Position numbers and translations under genes: made by a program. Shown in pieces: positions 50,981 through 61,175 of a stretch of 64,000 nt of DNA. The DNA is taken from positions 124,001 to 188,000 of the forward strand of contig CAWHJF010000012.1 of the NCBI GenBank assembly GCA_963829575.1. Direction: 5' to 3'. The stretch is from KACC-23026 sp963829575. Its GTDB lineage: Bacteria > Bacillota > Bacilli > Bacillales > Sporolactobacillaceae. Position 1 is the stretch's first letter. Each line of letters opens with the position of its first letter. A model generated the notes under the pieces. It was not told where the DNA came from and searched no databases. It saw nothing but the letters and a program-made list of their open reading frames with translations.

Positions 50981-52289
50981 ATGTTCCAAATACTACAATT
51001 AAAGTCGAAACCTAAAAATGAATTGTTCAAAGCGGAAATGCGTTTTGCAGAGGATCAACAACCTATTAAAGGACTGGACAAACAACTTGCTTCAAGATTG
51101 AAATACATGGGGATTAATCAAAAACATTTAGATCTTTTACAAGAAATTAAACCGGTTATTATGGAATTAGCCGACGAGGTCCTGGATACGATTCTGGATC
51201 ATTTATATACATTTGATGAGCTTGACCAAATTGCCAGCTCACATACAACTAGAGACCGCTTGAAACACGTTTTCGTTTATTACTTTCAAAGCGTATTCGG
51301 CGGACCAGATTGATGACCAGTATCTAAAAATACGAAATCAGATGGGCCAGACGCATAATAATGCAGAATTGCCGATCGGTTGGTTTTTGGCCACCTACCA
51401 GGCGATTCAATCCTTACTTATTCCAAAACTTGTAGAGTCTTTTCAAGGGGAACCAGACAAGTTAAAAGATGTGATACTAGCTGTTACGGGAATTGTTAAC
51501 TTTGATTCTCAACTTGTTACGGAGAATTACTTGAACACTAGAATTGACCGAATCCAACAAGTAACAGAGCAGAATGCAGTCTTACAAAGAGAAATGATTT
51601 ATATGAGCCAAGAGTTAGCCGCTTCTGTCCAGCAAACCGATGCATCGTTAGCTGAGACTACGGAAAAAGCAGTCCATATAAAGAATGAGACAGAGTCTAC
51701 AGAAAAAAGTAGTAAAAACCTGTTTAACTTGTCCAATGAAAGTGAAAAGCAAGTCGAACATTTAATTCAGTCCTTTGCAAATTTGAAAAAGACCATTGAT
51801 GAGTCGGTTCAGGTGACGGAAGTCGTAAATCAGATCATCAATTACATCTCGGAAATGACCAAAGAAATTGAAGGCATTGCCGACCAAACGAACTTGCTCG
51901 CGCTTAATGCCACCATTGAAGCAGCTCGAGCGGGTGATACAGGAAAAGGGTTTGCTGTGGTTGCAGAAGAAGTTAGGAAACTTGCGAATCACACAAAAAC
52001 AATGAGTAGTAAGATTGTAACGTCTATACAAAATGGGAATCAACAAATTGCCGTGCTCAGTGGGAAAATGAGCGAGATAAACCAGTCCTCTTCTACTTCT
52101 GAGCGTGATATTAATCAAGTAAAAGGTGGCCTTCTTACTGTAAAAATGGAAATTGAAAACTATATTAGTATGTTCTCACGCAATAAAGCGGACTTAGATC
52201 AAATTGTGTATGCGATTAGTGAAATTAAAGATACAATGTCGGGTGTTTCCAACCTGTCGACAGGTCTTTTAGAAAAAGCTGAAAGCTAG
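50981..52289 (+). pseudogene. hemAT: HemAT-type globin-coupled aerotaxis receptor, frameshifted
   Basis: The globin sensor domain starts with AEMRFAEDQQPIKGLDKQL. The frame ends in a stop near 51313, but the coding sequence continues in the next frame from about 51296 (QIDDQYLKIRNQMGQTH) with the haem-proximal His region, then the methyl-accepting signalling domain with the hairpin tip IADQTNLLALNATIEAARAGDTGKGFAVVA. So one base change near 51295-51303 splits the gene, either a true mutation or a sequencing error. The intact protein would be about 430 aa. Soluble oxygen sensor for chemotaxis. Confidence 0.88.
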
Positions 52290-52472
52290 AGTGAGAGAGG
52301 TTTAATTCATACAACAAGCGAGAAATCTGAGGGTGTAGAAGACGGTTTAATTGGTAATGATGGCGAGTAGATTGATAACCCAATTCTTCATTTGGAGTCA
52401 ATCCGCGATCTTAAGCCTTTTCTGAACGGGCTAATAAGATTGATCTCCATGTTAAAGGTGATGAGCGTGTTC

Positions 52473-53129
52473 ATGTTAAGTCATTTACCGGAACTTCCTT
52501 ATACTCTTAAGACTTTCGTTCTTTTATTTGGGGGCATTTTATTAATAAGAGTTGCTGGGAAACGGTCGATTTCACAATTAACAGTACCAGAGGCTGTTCT
52601 CATTATTACGACTGGGAAAGTTTTAATTCAACCATTGGTCGGTCAGAATGAGTGGCTTGCTCTGTATGGGACAACTTTGCTAATTATTGGAATCATGTTG
52701 CTTTCCTATATACAACTTAAAGTGCCTCTATTAAGGAAATGGTTTTATGGTGTACCGACGGTCTTAATAGCAGATGGGAAAATTAAGTTTAACCATTTAA
52801 AGAAAGCAAGAATGACAACGGACGAACTTGAGATGCGCTTAAGACTTAATAATGTAGGTAATGTACAAGATGTTAAAGTAGCGGTATTAGAAGCGAGTGG
52901 GATGCTTACTCTAACATTAAATGATCGAAAGAAAGCCGCAACCAAAGAAGACCTCGAGCGCGTGAGAAATGAGATTAAGCATTTAACCGCACTGGTTCGA
53001 AACGAAAGCGGGTTAGCTAAGGAGGGACAATTCGAAGAAATAGCGTATTCTGAACCACCGATTGATCCCTTATTCAAAGAAGCGATTCAAGAGGACCAAA
53101 AGAATCGAAACTTATCAATTAAAGGTTGA
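52473..53129 (+). CDS. DUF421/YetF-type membrane protein
   Basis: 218-aa DUF421 protein: three N-terminal membrane helices with the signature RVAGKRSISQLTVPEAVLIITTG, then a cytoplasmic domain (GVPTVLIADGKIKFNHLKKARMTTDELEMRLR). The family is linked to spore or stress functions without a defined reaction. The ATG at 52473 is set by the AAAGGTG site upstream; two earlier ATGs in frame are less well placed. Confidence 0.83.
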   Translation: MLSHLPELPYTLKTFVLLFGGILLIRVAGKRSISQLTVPEAVLIITTGKVLIQPLVGQNEWLALYGTTLLIIGIMLLSYIQLKVPLLRKWFYGVPTVLIADGKIKFNHLKKARMTTDELEMRLRLNNVGNVQDVKVAVLEASGMLTLTLNDRKKAATKEDLERVRNEIKHLTALVRNESGLAKEGQFEEIAYSEPPIDPLFKEAIQEDQKNRNLSIKG

Positions 53130-53728
53130 TAAATGGTTCTTTAGAGAAAAATTCGGTTATTTGAAACAAGCTAGCCGTAATAATGGATTGTATGTCCGCT
53201 TCTGAAGAATAAGTGGACATACAATCCGTTTATAATAGTCGAGCAATAAGGTGGGGGCGAGCACACCATTCTAAACCACTTCTGGCCACTCATTAAAAGT
53301 AAATGCCCACCTAAACATTTAAGTCTAACCCTCTTGCGCTCGATTCATAGAATTCCATCCTCTTTTGATCTCCTTCAAAGTTTGTCCACTAGTCGGGTTC
53401 TTTTGATTAACGTCTCTTTGGTTCTCCGACCAATTTAGACAAAAACCAATGGTGTTAGACAATTTTCTCCCTCCCTAATAGGACTAAAGAACTAAACACA
53501 CTCAACTAAAACAAGAATTAGTACCTTTATTGTCATATAATTATATAAATTTGAGCGTTTGTTCAGATTGAACATTATATATTGGGGTTTTCACTTAAAA
53601 AATTTAGATGTGTGATCGTCCTTATTTAGACTGAATTTCCGACGATTTAGAAGTAATATAAGAGTGAGGACAAGTCCTCGTGTTCATTTTCTGGAAAAAT
53701 ACAAACTACATAAGAGAGGTTTCATAGT
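53130..53728. other. 599-base gap with a hairpin
   Basis: Contains an imperfect 17-bp hairpin (GGATTGTATGTCC / GGACATACAATCC, 53185-53227), then an AT-rich leader with the response regulator's AGAGAGG site. No gene recognised. Confidence 0.4.
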
Positions 53729-54418
53729 ATGTCCATGCAAACCATTGGTATTGTGGATGACGAACCAAATATTCGACAGATCGTGGAAGCCTACATAAAG
53801 AAGGAAGGCTTGTCAGCCGTATGCTTTGCATCCGCTGAAGAAGCGCTTAACCATCCCACCAAGGAAGAAATTGGTTTGTGGGTGATTGATCTCATGCTGC
53901 CTCAAATGGATGGGTACGCGCTTTGTAAAAGGATTAGGGCTAACAGTGAAGTTCCGATCATTATGATTTCAGCTAAGGATGAGGAGATCGATAAGGTCCT
54001 TGGTTTAGAACTTGGTAGTGATGATTATCTGACCAAACCATTTAGTCCTCGAGAGCTAGTGGCACGCATTAAAAGACATTTACAAAGGTGGCAGCTATAT
54101 AAGGGAGCTGAAACCAAGCAAAGTCAGCTTATAGTCGGGGATCTTAAAGTCGATATGAAACTCAGAACCATCTCCTGGCGTGGAGAAACGTTTTTAACGA
54201 CCAACAAAGAGTTTGAATTGCTTTTGTTTTTGGCTGAAAATGAAGGCCAAGCCTTATCTAGAGAAATCCTTCTTCAGTCGGTTTGGGGGACGGATTATGT
54301 GGGGAGCGATCGAGCAGTGGATGACCTTGTCAAAAGAATCCGTAAGAAAATGCCTGAGTTACCCATTGAGTCGGTTTGGGGTTATGGGTATCGATTAAAA
54401 ATGGTGGGACAAGCATGA
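53729..54418 (+). CDS. OmpR-family response regulator
   Basis: 229-aa regulator with a receiver domain (IVDDEPNI acidic pair, phospho-acceptor Asp54 in VIDLMLPQMDGY, Lys in YLTKPFS) and an OmpR-type winged helix ending GYGYRLK. Its stop overlaps the kinase start (ATGA). The genes just downstream are a secreted repeat protein and a transglutaminase lipoprotein, which suggests cell-envelope stress as the signal; this is inference from neighbours. Confidence 0.93.
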   Translation: MSMQTIGIVDDEPNIRQIVEAYIKKEGLSAVCFASAEEALNHPTKEEIGLWVIDLMLPQMDGYALCKRIRANSEVPIIMISAKDEEIDKVLGLELGSDDYLTKPFSPRELVARIKRHLQRWQLYKGAETKQSQLIVGDLKVDMKLRTISWRGETFLTTNKEFELLLFLAENEGQALSREILLQSVWGTDYVGSDRAVDDLVKRIRKKMPELPIESVWGYGYRLKMVGQA

Positions 54419-55773
54419 AGCTCAAAAACCAGCTTAATTTATCTTTCCTGGTTTTGGTCGTGAGTTTACTTACGCTAACAGCCCTCTTATTTTATATGCT
54501 TTCGTTTCAACTATTAGTTAAAGAACAAAAGAAAGAATTAGAGGCAAGAGGAAAAGCGTGGGTAAAAGTTGCGGTAAAAGAAAAGCAAGGCTTGGTTCAA
54601 AAAGAGGTTCATCGATTAGAAAAGATGCCATTAAAAGGCGGAAACGTGGCGGTTATTTTATATGATGTCGACCAAGATCAACTCCTTTACAGCTCTTATA
54701 AACCGGCTAAGACTCAGCGGATTCTTTATACCTATAATCGATCGAGTCAACCAAATAAGAAGACTATGTGGAATGTGTCAGGTCAGAACTACCTCATAAA
54801 AAAATTCAGTTGGGTTACCAAGACACATCACCATCTCATCTTAGTTTTATCATCTCCTATAAAGGGGTTGCGAGTGCTTCAAACCGAATTCACCAAAATT
54901 CTATTAGGATTATTACTAATAGGCGGAGTCATTGTGCTCGTTATGAACCACTTTATAACTAAGAGATTATTAAAACCGTTAACACAAGTAAATGAACAGT
55001 TGGAAAAGGTGAAAAAGCGAAAGTTTGATGAGATTGAAGAAATTCAAGTGAAAGGCGAGATCGGGGAAGTGGCGCACACGACCTATCAAATGGCAAATGA
55101 GCTCCACCATTATATCGAGTCTCAGAAGCAATTTTTTCAGTATGCCTCCCATGAGTTAAAGACCCCCTTAATGTCCATTCAGGGATTTGCAGAGGGGGTT
55201 TTGGATGATGTGTTTGAAGGGGATCAAGCCCATCATGCATTAAGTATGATCGTGGCGGAGAGTGACCGAATCAAAAATCTGGTGAACGAAATGCTTACCC
55301 TAGCTAAACTAGAAGGGTTTGATGAAGAGGATCAAACAGAAGTCTTACTGTTAGGTGATCTTCTGGTAGATGCCATGAATCGAGTGGTGTCCCGATCAGC
55401 AGAGAAAGAAATAGAGGTTGAACTCATTAAAGGGGTCAGTGGGACAATAAAAGCCAACAAGGACCGGCTGCTTCAGGCGTTCATAAACCTCCTGCAAAAC
55501 GCGATTCGGTATGCGGATCATCATGTCTGGATTCGCTGTGTAACGGAAGGACCATCTATAAAAGTAGAGATTGAAGATGATGGTCCTGGTATTCCAGAGT
55601 CTTTGCTCCCAAGGTTGTTTCATAGATTTGTAAAAGGCGAAGGAGGGCATAATGGTCTGGGCTTAGCCATCTCACGCGCCATTATAGAGAAAGCCGATGG
55701 TGAAGTCTGGGCTGAAAATCGGCCAGAAGGTGGGGCAAGGTTTACAATACAGTTTCCATTAGTAAAGAATTGA
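54415..55773 (+). CDS. Sensor histidine kinase
   Basis: 452-aa membrane kinase: helix 1 (about residues 8-28), extracytoplasmic sensor of about 130 residues, helix 2 (about 160-182), HAMP, HisKA with His246 in YASHELKTPL, and HATPase (NLLQNAIRYA, DDGPGIP, GHNGLGLA). The ATG at 54415 overlaps the regulator's stop by four bases, the standard arrangement. Cognate partner of the upstream regulator. Confidence 0.93.
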   Translation: MKLKNQLNLSFLVLVVSLLTLTALLFYMLSFQLLVKEQKKELEARGKAWVKVAVKEKQGLVQKEVHRLEKMPLKGGNVAVILYDVDQDQLLYSSYKPAKTQRILYTYNRSSQPNKKTMWNVSGQNYLIKKFSWVTKTHHHLILVLSSPIKGLRVLQTEFTKILLGLLLIGGVIVLVMNHFITKRLLKPLTQVNEQLEKVKKRKFDEIEEIQVKGEIGEVAHTTYQMANELHHYIESQKQFFQYASHELKTPLMSIQGFAEGVLDDVFEGDQAHHALSMIVAESDRIKNLVNEMLTLAKLEGFDEEDQTEVLLLGDLLVDAMNRVVSRSAEKEIEVELIKGVSGTIKANKDRLLQAFINLLQNAIRYADHHVWIRCVTEGPSIKVEIEDDGPGIPESLLPRLFHRFVKGEGGHNGLGLAISRAIIEKADGEVWAENRPEGGARFTIQFPLVKN

Positions 55774-55867
55774 AGGTCAAAATTCCTTTCTTTTACCATA
55801 ATTCTGCCACACTTTTTGGCTAGAATAGGGGTGAAAAGATCTCACAATTTAAAGGAGTGATACGTCA

Positions 55868-56548
55868 ATGCGATTGAAAAAAACAGGATTGGTTTTGACC
55901 GTAGCTGGGGCCATCACCTTTGGCGGGTTTACCATTTCGCATGCCGCAACAGGGCCCACGTCATCAAACCCTGTTACAAGTAACCAAACGACCACTATGA
56001 CCCATGACCGTCTCTTGCAAGCTGCGAAAAAATTAAACATTGATCCAAGCGGGAAAACGGACGCCCAATTAAAAATGGACATTAAGCAGGCTGTACTTAC
56101 TAAACTGACTGCAAAGGCTAAACAGTTAGGAATTGCTACAACTGGTCAAACGCCTCGTCAGCTCAAAAAAGAGATTCGACAAGCCGTTCATGCGAAGAAA
56201 ACTCAAAAATTGCAAGCCCTCGCAAAGAAACTGGGGCTTGCGACGGATGGAAAAAGCAACAAAGATCTAAAGAAAGAAATTGCCACATTTAAGAAAGCGC
56301 ACAAGACAGCAAAGCTTCAGAAAGTCGCAGAGCGGTTTAATATCTCGACAGATGGAAAAACAAATCAGGAGCTCAGACAAGCCATTAAGTCCAAAAGACA
56401 AGCCATGATTCACCAGAAACTTGTGAATAAGGCCAATAAGCTGAACGTCACGATCTCTAGTGCCATGACCAACCAACAGATTCGTGAGGCGATCCAAGCT
56501 AAAAAAGGCACTCAAGGGACTCAAACCGTAACGCCAAACCAATCTTAA
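55868..56548 (+). CDS. Secreted protein with five short repeats
   Basis: 226 aa with a signal peptide (about residues 1-28, cleavage near SHAAT). The mature part is built from about five copies of a 36-45-residue basic repeat with core KKLGIxTxGKTxxxLKKEI (copies near residues 53, 85, 118, 151 and 193). The repeat recalls LEM/SAP-like helical modules but I do not recognise the family. Basic charge suggests binding to cell-wall polymers or nucleic acid; this is inference. It lies 95 bases after the kinase, so it may be a target of this two-component system. Confidence 0.75.
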   Translation: MRLKKTGLVLTVAGAITFGGFTISHAATGPTSSNPVTSNQTTTMTHDRLLQAAKKLNIDPSGKTDAQLKMDIKQAVLTKLTAKAKQLGIATTGQTPRQLKKEIRQAVHAKKTQKLQALAKKLGLATDGKSNKDLKKEIATFKKAHKTAKLQKVAERFNISTDGKTNQELRQAIKSKRQAMIHQKLVNKANKLNVTISSAMTNQQIREAIQAKKGTQGTQTVTPNQS

Positions 56549-56574
56549 TAAAGATTATTAGCTAATATAATTAG

Positions 56575-56820
56575 TAGAGGTTGGGACAAAACTAAAATAA
56601 GTCGTGCAAATGCCGAACAATTAACATTTTATAGAATTGCTAGGCGTAGTCAAAATACGGAGACTCCTACGGGAATAGGACGTGTCCGAAGACCCCGCAA
56701 GAAAGCGGTTTTTGCTTTCTGAGGAGGCTGAGGCCGTGCCCGTGGAAAGCGAAGTATTTTGAAGGAGCTCCTTGTTACTTTCATACAATAAATAAAAAAA
56801 TTTGTCCCAGCCTCTTTTTT
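56575..56820. repeat. Dispersed Bacillaceae-type repeat with terminal inverted arms
   Basis: Outer arms AGAGGTTGGGACAAA and TTTGTCCCAGCCTCTTTTTT pair across 245 bases. The interior carries GGAGACTCCTACGGGA, GGACGTGTCCGAAGACCCCG, and GAGGAGGCTGAGGCCGTGCC, which I recognise from many Bacillaceae genomes as an intergenic repeat of unknown function. No gene is inside it. Confidence 0.7.
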
Positions 56821-56933
56821 TATACGATCGTAGTTAGAGAATGGAGTGGAGGACTTTTAGAAGGAATAAAACACCTATTATGAGTGGTATAATGGAGGAG
56901 GTATTCTAAACCCAATCGAAAGAAGAGATGGCT

Positions 56934-58268
56934 ATGAAACGCGTTCAACGCCTGGGAGCTGGGCTTATTTTTGGGGTTCTGTTGACCATATCTGGGTGTG
57001 GTCTGCAACTACCGAATCAACAAAGCCAGACTTCTAGTGATAAAGCTAATGCCCCAACGAACACGCCAAATTCTCAAACCCATACAGATCAGATCCAGCC
57101 GAATGTAACGTCCAGTTCAGTTCACTCTGCTATTAAGGCTGTCAAAGATCTTATTCATTCAGTGGTCAAGAATAGTAACACGAACAATCAAACCAAAAGT
57201 AAAACCCAAACACAAACCAATCAAACGGCGGCTGCTTCTGATTCTCAGCAGGTCACAACCACGGGAACGACGCCATCCTCTGCCACTCAATCTAATAAAG
57301 GGTTATCGCCAATTGCCCAACACTTACTGAGTCAGGATTCACAGTTTTCTGTACCCATCACTTCATCCGGTTCAATAAGTGATGCTTTCAAACAAGCGAT
57401 GGCAGAAGTACCTTATATTCATTGGAATATTTCTTCTTATAAAATAAGTTCAAACGGAGAAACAGCGAACATTACTGTAGATTATCGGGAGAACAAGTCG
57501 CAAACCGAGTTTGTCGATACCCGTGTCCATCAAATTTTGGCTTCAATTTTAAAACCAGGTATGACCAATGTATATAAAGAGTACGTCATTCACAATTGGA
57601 TTGTCAGTCATTTGCAGTATGATACCTCTTTGAAGATTGATACCGCTTATGATGCACTCAAATCTGGACGAACCGTTTGCCAAGGCTACGCGTTACTCGC
57701 CTATCGCATGTTAACAACCGCTGGGATTCCAACCAAAATCGAGACAGGTTCCGTAAATGGAGAGTCTCATATGTGGGATGAGGTTAATATTGGAGGGAAA
57801 TGGTACCAGCTTGATCCAACATGGGATGATCCAGTTGGGGATGGTCCGAATGATCTCCTATACACGTACTTCAATGTGACAAACCAAGAGCTGGCCTATA
57901 CACATCAGTGGAACGAAAAGGATTTTCCGATCTCCAATACCGATTTCGTTGCACAGTTAAAATCCATGGCCCTAAGTGACTCACAACATTCGACCCAGTA
58001 TCATACGATTCTCGCTGCGATCGGAGCAAATCTCCCACTCGCTCATACCCCGCAAGATGCGCACCAACAGATGCAACAAGCGATACAAAGTAAGAAAGGC
58101 TCGGTTGATTTCATCATTCAATCGACACAAGCCAACGCGTCTAATTTCATGAATCAGGCCGAACAACACTTGGTGACTTCTGTTCCAGTCTCCTTCCAAT
58201 ACTCGACCCCAACTTATGTACGGAAAGGTCAGAATTATTGTCGTGTGCATGTCACGTTCAAGTATTAA
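56934..58268 (+). CDS. Transglutaminase-like lipoprotein
   Basis: 444-aa secreted lipoprotein (lipobox ISGC, Cys near residue 22). A Ser/Thr/Gln-rich linker of about 100 residues precedes a transglutaminase/protease-like core with Cys249 (TVCQGYALLAYRML), His in SHMWDEV and Asp in YQLDPTW, the full catalytic triad. It probably cross-links or processes cell-wall-associated protein. The ATG at 56934 is chosen over one two codons before because of the AAGAAG site spacing. Confidence 0.85.
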   Translation: MKRVQRLGAGLIFGVLLTISGCGLQLPNQQSQTSSDKANAPTNTPNSQTHTDQIQPNVTSSSVHSAIKAVKDLIHSVVKNSNTNNQTKSKTQTQTNQTAAASDSQQVTTTGTTPSSATQSNKGLSPIAQHLLSQDSQFSVPITSSGSISDAFKQAMAEVPYIHWNISSYKISSNGETANITVDYRENKSQTEFVDTRVHQILASILKPGMTNVYKEYVIHNWIVSHLQYDTSLKIDTAYDALKSGRTVCQGYALLAYRMLTTAGIPTKIETGSVNGESHMWDEVNIGGKWYQLDPTWDDPVGDGPNDLLYTYFNVTNQELAYTHQWNEKDFPISNTDFVAQLKSMALSDSQHSTQYHTILAAIGANLPLAHTPQDAHQQMQQAIQSKKGSVDFIIQSTQANASNFMNQAEQHLVTSVPVSFQYSTPTYVRKGQNYCRVHVTFKY

Positions 58269-58302
58269 AAAATAGCTCTCTAACATAAACTGTAGGAAAA
58301 AA

Positions 58303-58341
58303 ACCGTTAAGCTTTTTGAAGTTTAACGGTTTTTTTTGATC
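58303..58341 (+). terminator. Terminator after the transglutaminase gene
   Basis: AAACCGTTAAGCTTT...AAGTTTAACGGTTT stem with T8. Confidence 0.85.
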
Positions 58342-58459
58342 ATTTGTTTTGACACTTTAAACAATGTGGGGTAAATTCATATAAATGAATCCCTATTTAG
58401 TTTATAGGGATTCTATATTTTTAGAAAAACGCCATTATACTATAGAAAGGTTGAGTCTA

Positions 58460-59698
58460 TTGAAAGCAATTTGGAAAGGCTATTTTCAAGCATCCCTTAT
58501 TTTAAAAATAACGGTAGCTCTTGTACTTGGTTTAGTTGTGGGATTGGTGTTTGGGTCACCAGCAGCCACGATTTTAAGTCCGTTTGGTGATCTCTTAATC
58601 CGACTACTTAACTTCCTAATTATTCCACTCATTCTCTTTACATTAATTGTTGGGATGAACCAAACCTCCATTCGGAACTTAGGTCGTATGGGTGGGAAAA
58701 TTTTTGCGTTCTATATTTTGACATCCGCATTTGCTATTATTGTGGGGATTGTGGTGGCGACGATTTTCCATCCTGGATTAGGGATGACTCTTCAATCTGC
58801 AAAAGCAGTAGATGTACCCAAAAACCCTGGGGTTGTGAGCGTTCTATTAAACATTATTCCTACTAATATAGTTGCAGCCTTTACCAATCTTAATTTACTA
58901 GGCATTATTTTTACTGCGATCGTTTTTGGAATTGCGATTTCAGCATTAAGATCATCGAAAGACTATGCAGACCTAGGCGAAAGTGTCTATAAAGTAGTGA
59001 ATGGGTTGAATGAAGCCACACTATTAATTATGAAGGCCATCTTGCAATATGTTCCGATTGGTATTTTTGCTCTTGTAGCCAAAACCGTTGGGAGTCAAGG
59101 GGCATCGACCTTATTATCCTTAGGAAAAATGATTGCAGTTTTCTATATTGCACTGATTGTTCATCTTTTGATTTATGTCCTTCTCCTACTTATAGCAAAA
59201 GTGAGTCCAAAAACGTTTTTCTCACAGGCTCGTACACCGATGTTAACAGCATTTGTTACTCAAAGTAGTAATGGTACACTGCCCGTTACGTTAAATGCAG
59301 CTAAGAATTTGGGGATTTCTAAGAGTCTTTATGGATTCAGCCTGCCGTTAGGTGCAACCATAAACATGGATGGGGCAGCGATTCGAATCGCCGTTTCGGC
59401 TGTGTTTGCAGCTAATATTTCAGGTCATCCATTAAGTCTTGTTGGAATGTTTCAAGTGGTTTTGATCGGAACATTAGCCACGATTGGTACAGCTGGTGTT
59501 CCAGGTGCGGGAATCATTATGATTGCGACAGTCTTCGCTCAACTCCATCTTCCTATGGAAGCAGTAGGACTGCTAACCTCTATTGCGGCCTTGCTTGGTA
59601 TGGGTGGGACAGCACTGAATGTGACGGGCGATCTTGTTGGAACAGCCATTATCAATCAGTCTGAGAAAAGACACCAGGACAAAACCAGTACCGTCTAA
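58460..59698 (+). CDS. DAACS-family glutamate/dicarboxylate symporter
   Basis: 412-aa sodium/proton-coupled symporter, about eight helices plus re-entrant loops. HP1 carries TQSSNGTLPVTLNAAK, TM7 carries GATINMDGAA (the NMDG motif), and HP2 carries GTAGVPGAG. Family includes GltT, GltP and DctP; substrate not determined. TTG at 58460 is favoured because AAAGG lies 10 bases before it; the upstream ATG at 58385 has no site. Confidence 0.92.
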   Translation: MKAIWKGYFQASLILKITVALVLGLVVGLVFGSPAATILSPFGDLLIRLLNFLIIPLILFTLIVGMNQTSIRNLGRMGGKIFAFYILTSAFAIIVGIVVATIFHPGLGMTLQSAKAVDVPKNPGVVSVLLNIIPTNIVAAFTNLNLLGIIFTAIVFGIAISALRSSKDYADLGESVYKVVNGLNEATLLIMKAILQYVPIGIFALVAKTVGSQGASTLLSLGKMIAVFYIALIVHLLIYVLLLLIAKVSPKTFFSQARTPMLTAFVTQSSNGTLPVTLNAAKNLGISKSLYGFSLPLGATINMDGAAIRIAVSAVFAANISGHPLSLVGMFQVVLIGTLATIGTAGVPGAGIIMIATVFAQLHLPMEAVGLLTSIAALLGMGGTALNVTGDLVGTAIINQSEKRHQDKTSTV

Positions 59699-59747
59699 GT
59701 CTTTGCGAATTTTATAAGGAACGACCCTTTAATGGTCTACTCAAAAC

Positions 59748-59793
59748 GAACCATGCTGTTGTCTCTTCTAAGAGGGACAACGGCATTTTTTGT
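59748..59793 (+). terminator. Hairpin after the symporter gene
   Basis: ATGCTGTTGTC.CTT / AAG.GGACAACGGCAT with TTTTTT. Rest of the 59699-59993 gap: no gene seen. Confidence 0.75.
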
Positions 59794-59993
59794 GAGCATA
59801 AATAGGGAGATCCATAAAAGGGAGTTATAAATGGCAAGGTCATTCCCAGATAAAACTCACACGTTTTATAACTCAGTAAGTCTATAGAGTAACTTTTGTA
59901 TAAGGATTTAGTTATTAAATGCATACAGAATCTCTATTTTACTTATTCCAACAAGAGGCATAGTTTAGAAGTATAGAGATCGGAGGGTGAACG

Positions 59994-61037
59994 ATGGAAC
60001 AAACCAAAACATCCCATTCATTTAAGAAAATAAACCCAAATGGGCGTTCAAAAGGAAGATTCCTTGGCGGGATTTTGTTTACATTTGTCATAGCACTCAT
60101 TGGGTTTGGGTTCTCAAAACTACCTGAAGTCGGCCGTATAGGGCCACTGGCCTGTGCAATCCTCCTTGCTGTTATTTATCGGCAAATATGGGGATATCCG
60201 GAGAAATTGCGATCGGGCATTCAGTTTTCAGCCAAACGCTTATTAAGGGTGGCGATTATCCTTTTTGGTCTTAAGTTAAATATAGACGTCGTCATTCATC
60301 AAGGTTTGGGACTCTTGGTTAGAGATGCGGGAACTATTATTTTCGCCGTAGGGGTTACATTGTTATTAGCCAAATGGTTTAAAGCCGATTTATCGCTTTC
60401 CTTATTATTAGGGATTGGAACGGGCGTGTGTGGGGCGGCCGCGATCGCTGCTGTGTCACCTATAGTCAAAGCAAAAGAAGAAGATACAGCAATCGGAGCA
60501 GGAATTATCGCGTTGGTAGGGACCTTCTTCGCTATTGTGTATACCCTACTCAGATCGGTCCTCCCTTTAAATGGTATTCAATACGGGATGTGGTGTGGGG
60601 TAAGTTTACATGAAATTGCGCAAGTTGCTTTAGCCGGCGCACCCGCTGGTCCAAATGCCTTAGCAGTGGCGCTTTTAGCGAAGCTAGGTCGGGTTTTTCT
60701 GCTTGTCCCTTTAAGCTTTCTTCTCATTTATATAATGAATCGAAAAGCAAAAACAGGTTCAGATAACCAAGCTAAAATTGAATTTCCATGGTTTTTGGTT
60801 GGCTTTATTATCATGAGTTTAATAGGAAGTTATCTCATTGGACCAGTTATCCCAATCTCTGCTGGCGTCATGACTAGCGTCTCGACTCTTTCTTCATTTA
60901 TCTTAACCATGGCGATGATCGGTCTCGGATTAAATGTAAGTTTTAAAGAGCTTAGAACCAAAGCCTTGCGTCCATTAATCGCGATGGTCATCACGTCGAT
61001 TTTACTTTCTGTCCTTACTTTTTTTACTATTGTATAG
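59994..61037 (+). CDS. YeiH/UPF0324-family membrane protein
   Basis: 347-aa protein with about ten helices. UPF0324 signatures: RLLRVAIILFGLKLNI, GIGTGVCGAAAIAAVSPI and GVSLHEIAQVALAGAP. Annotated elsewhere as a putative sulfate exporter, although substrate evidence is thin. It starts with ATG behind GGAGGGTGA. Adjacent to a rhodanese gene with a CstR-like operator, in keeping with a sulfur theme. Confidence 0.88.
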   Translation: MEQTKTSHSFKKINPNGRSKGRFLGGILFTFVIALIGFGFSKLPEVGRIGPLACAILLAVIYRQIWGYPEKLRSGIQFSAKRLLRVAIILFGLKLNIDVVIHQGLGLLVRDAGTIIFAVGVTLLLAKWFKADLSLSLLLGIGTGVCGAAAIAAVSPIVKAKEEDTAIGAGIIALVGTFFAIVYTLLRSVLPLNGIQYGMWCGVSLHEIAQVALAGAPAGPNALAVALLAKLGRVFLLVPLSFLLIYIMNRKAKTGSDNQAKIEFPWFLVGFIIMSLIGSYLIGPVIPISAGVMTSVSTLSSFILTMAMIGLGLNVSFKELRTKALRPLIAMVITSILLSVLTFFTIV

Positions 61038-61110
61038 GAAGGCGGCAAAAGGGGTCTTTAGTTCGAACATATTCCTCAATAGCGCAGAACCTCAATAGGG
61101 GTTTGCGTTT

Positions 61111-61131
61111 ATACCCCATAAGGTATATAAT
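61111..61131 (+). promoter_or_regulatory. CstR/CsoR-like operator overlapping a promoter
   Basis: ATACC-ccataa-GGTAT inverted repeat (61111-61126) directly before and touching a TATAAT -10 (61126-61131), with TTTGCG as a -35 at 61102. CstR/CsoR operators have this ATACCC...GGGTAT type. It controls the rhodanese gene. Confidence 0.5.
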
Positions 61132-61175
61132 ACGGGATGTACAACCAATGTAGTAAACAGGGGAGAAGATAGCGT

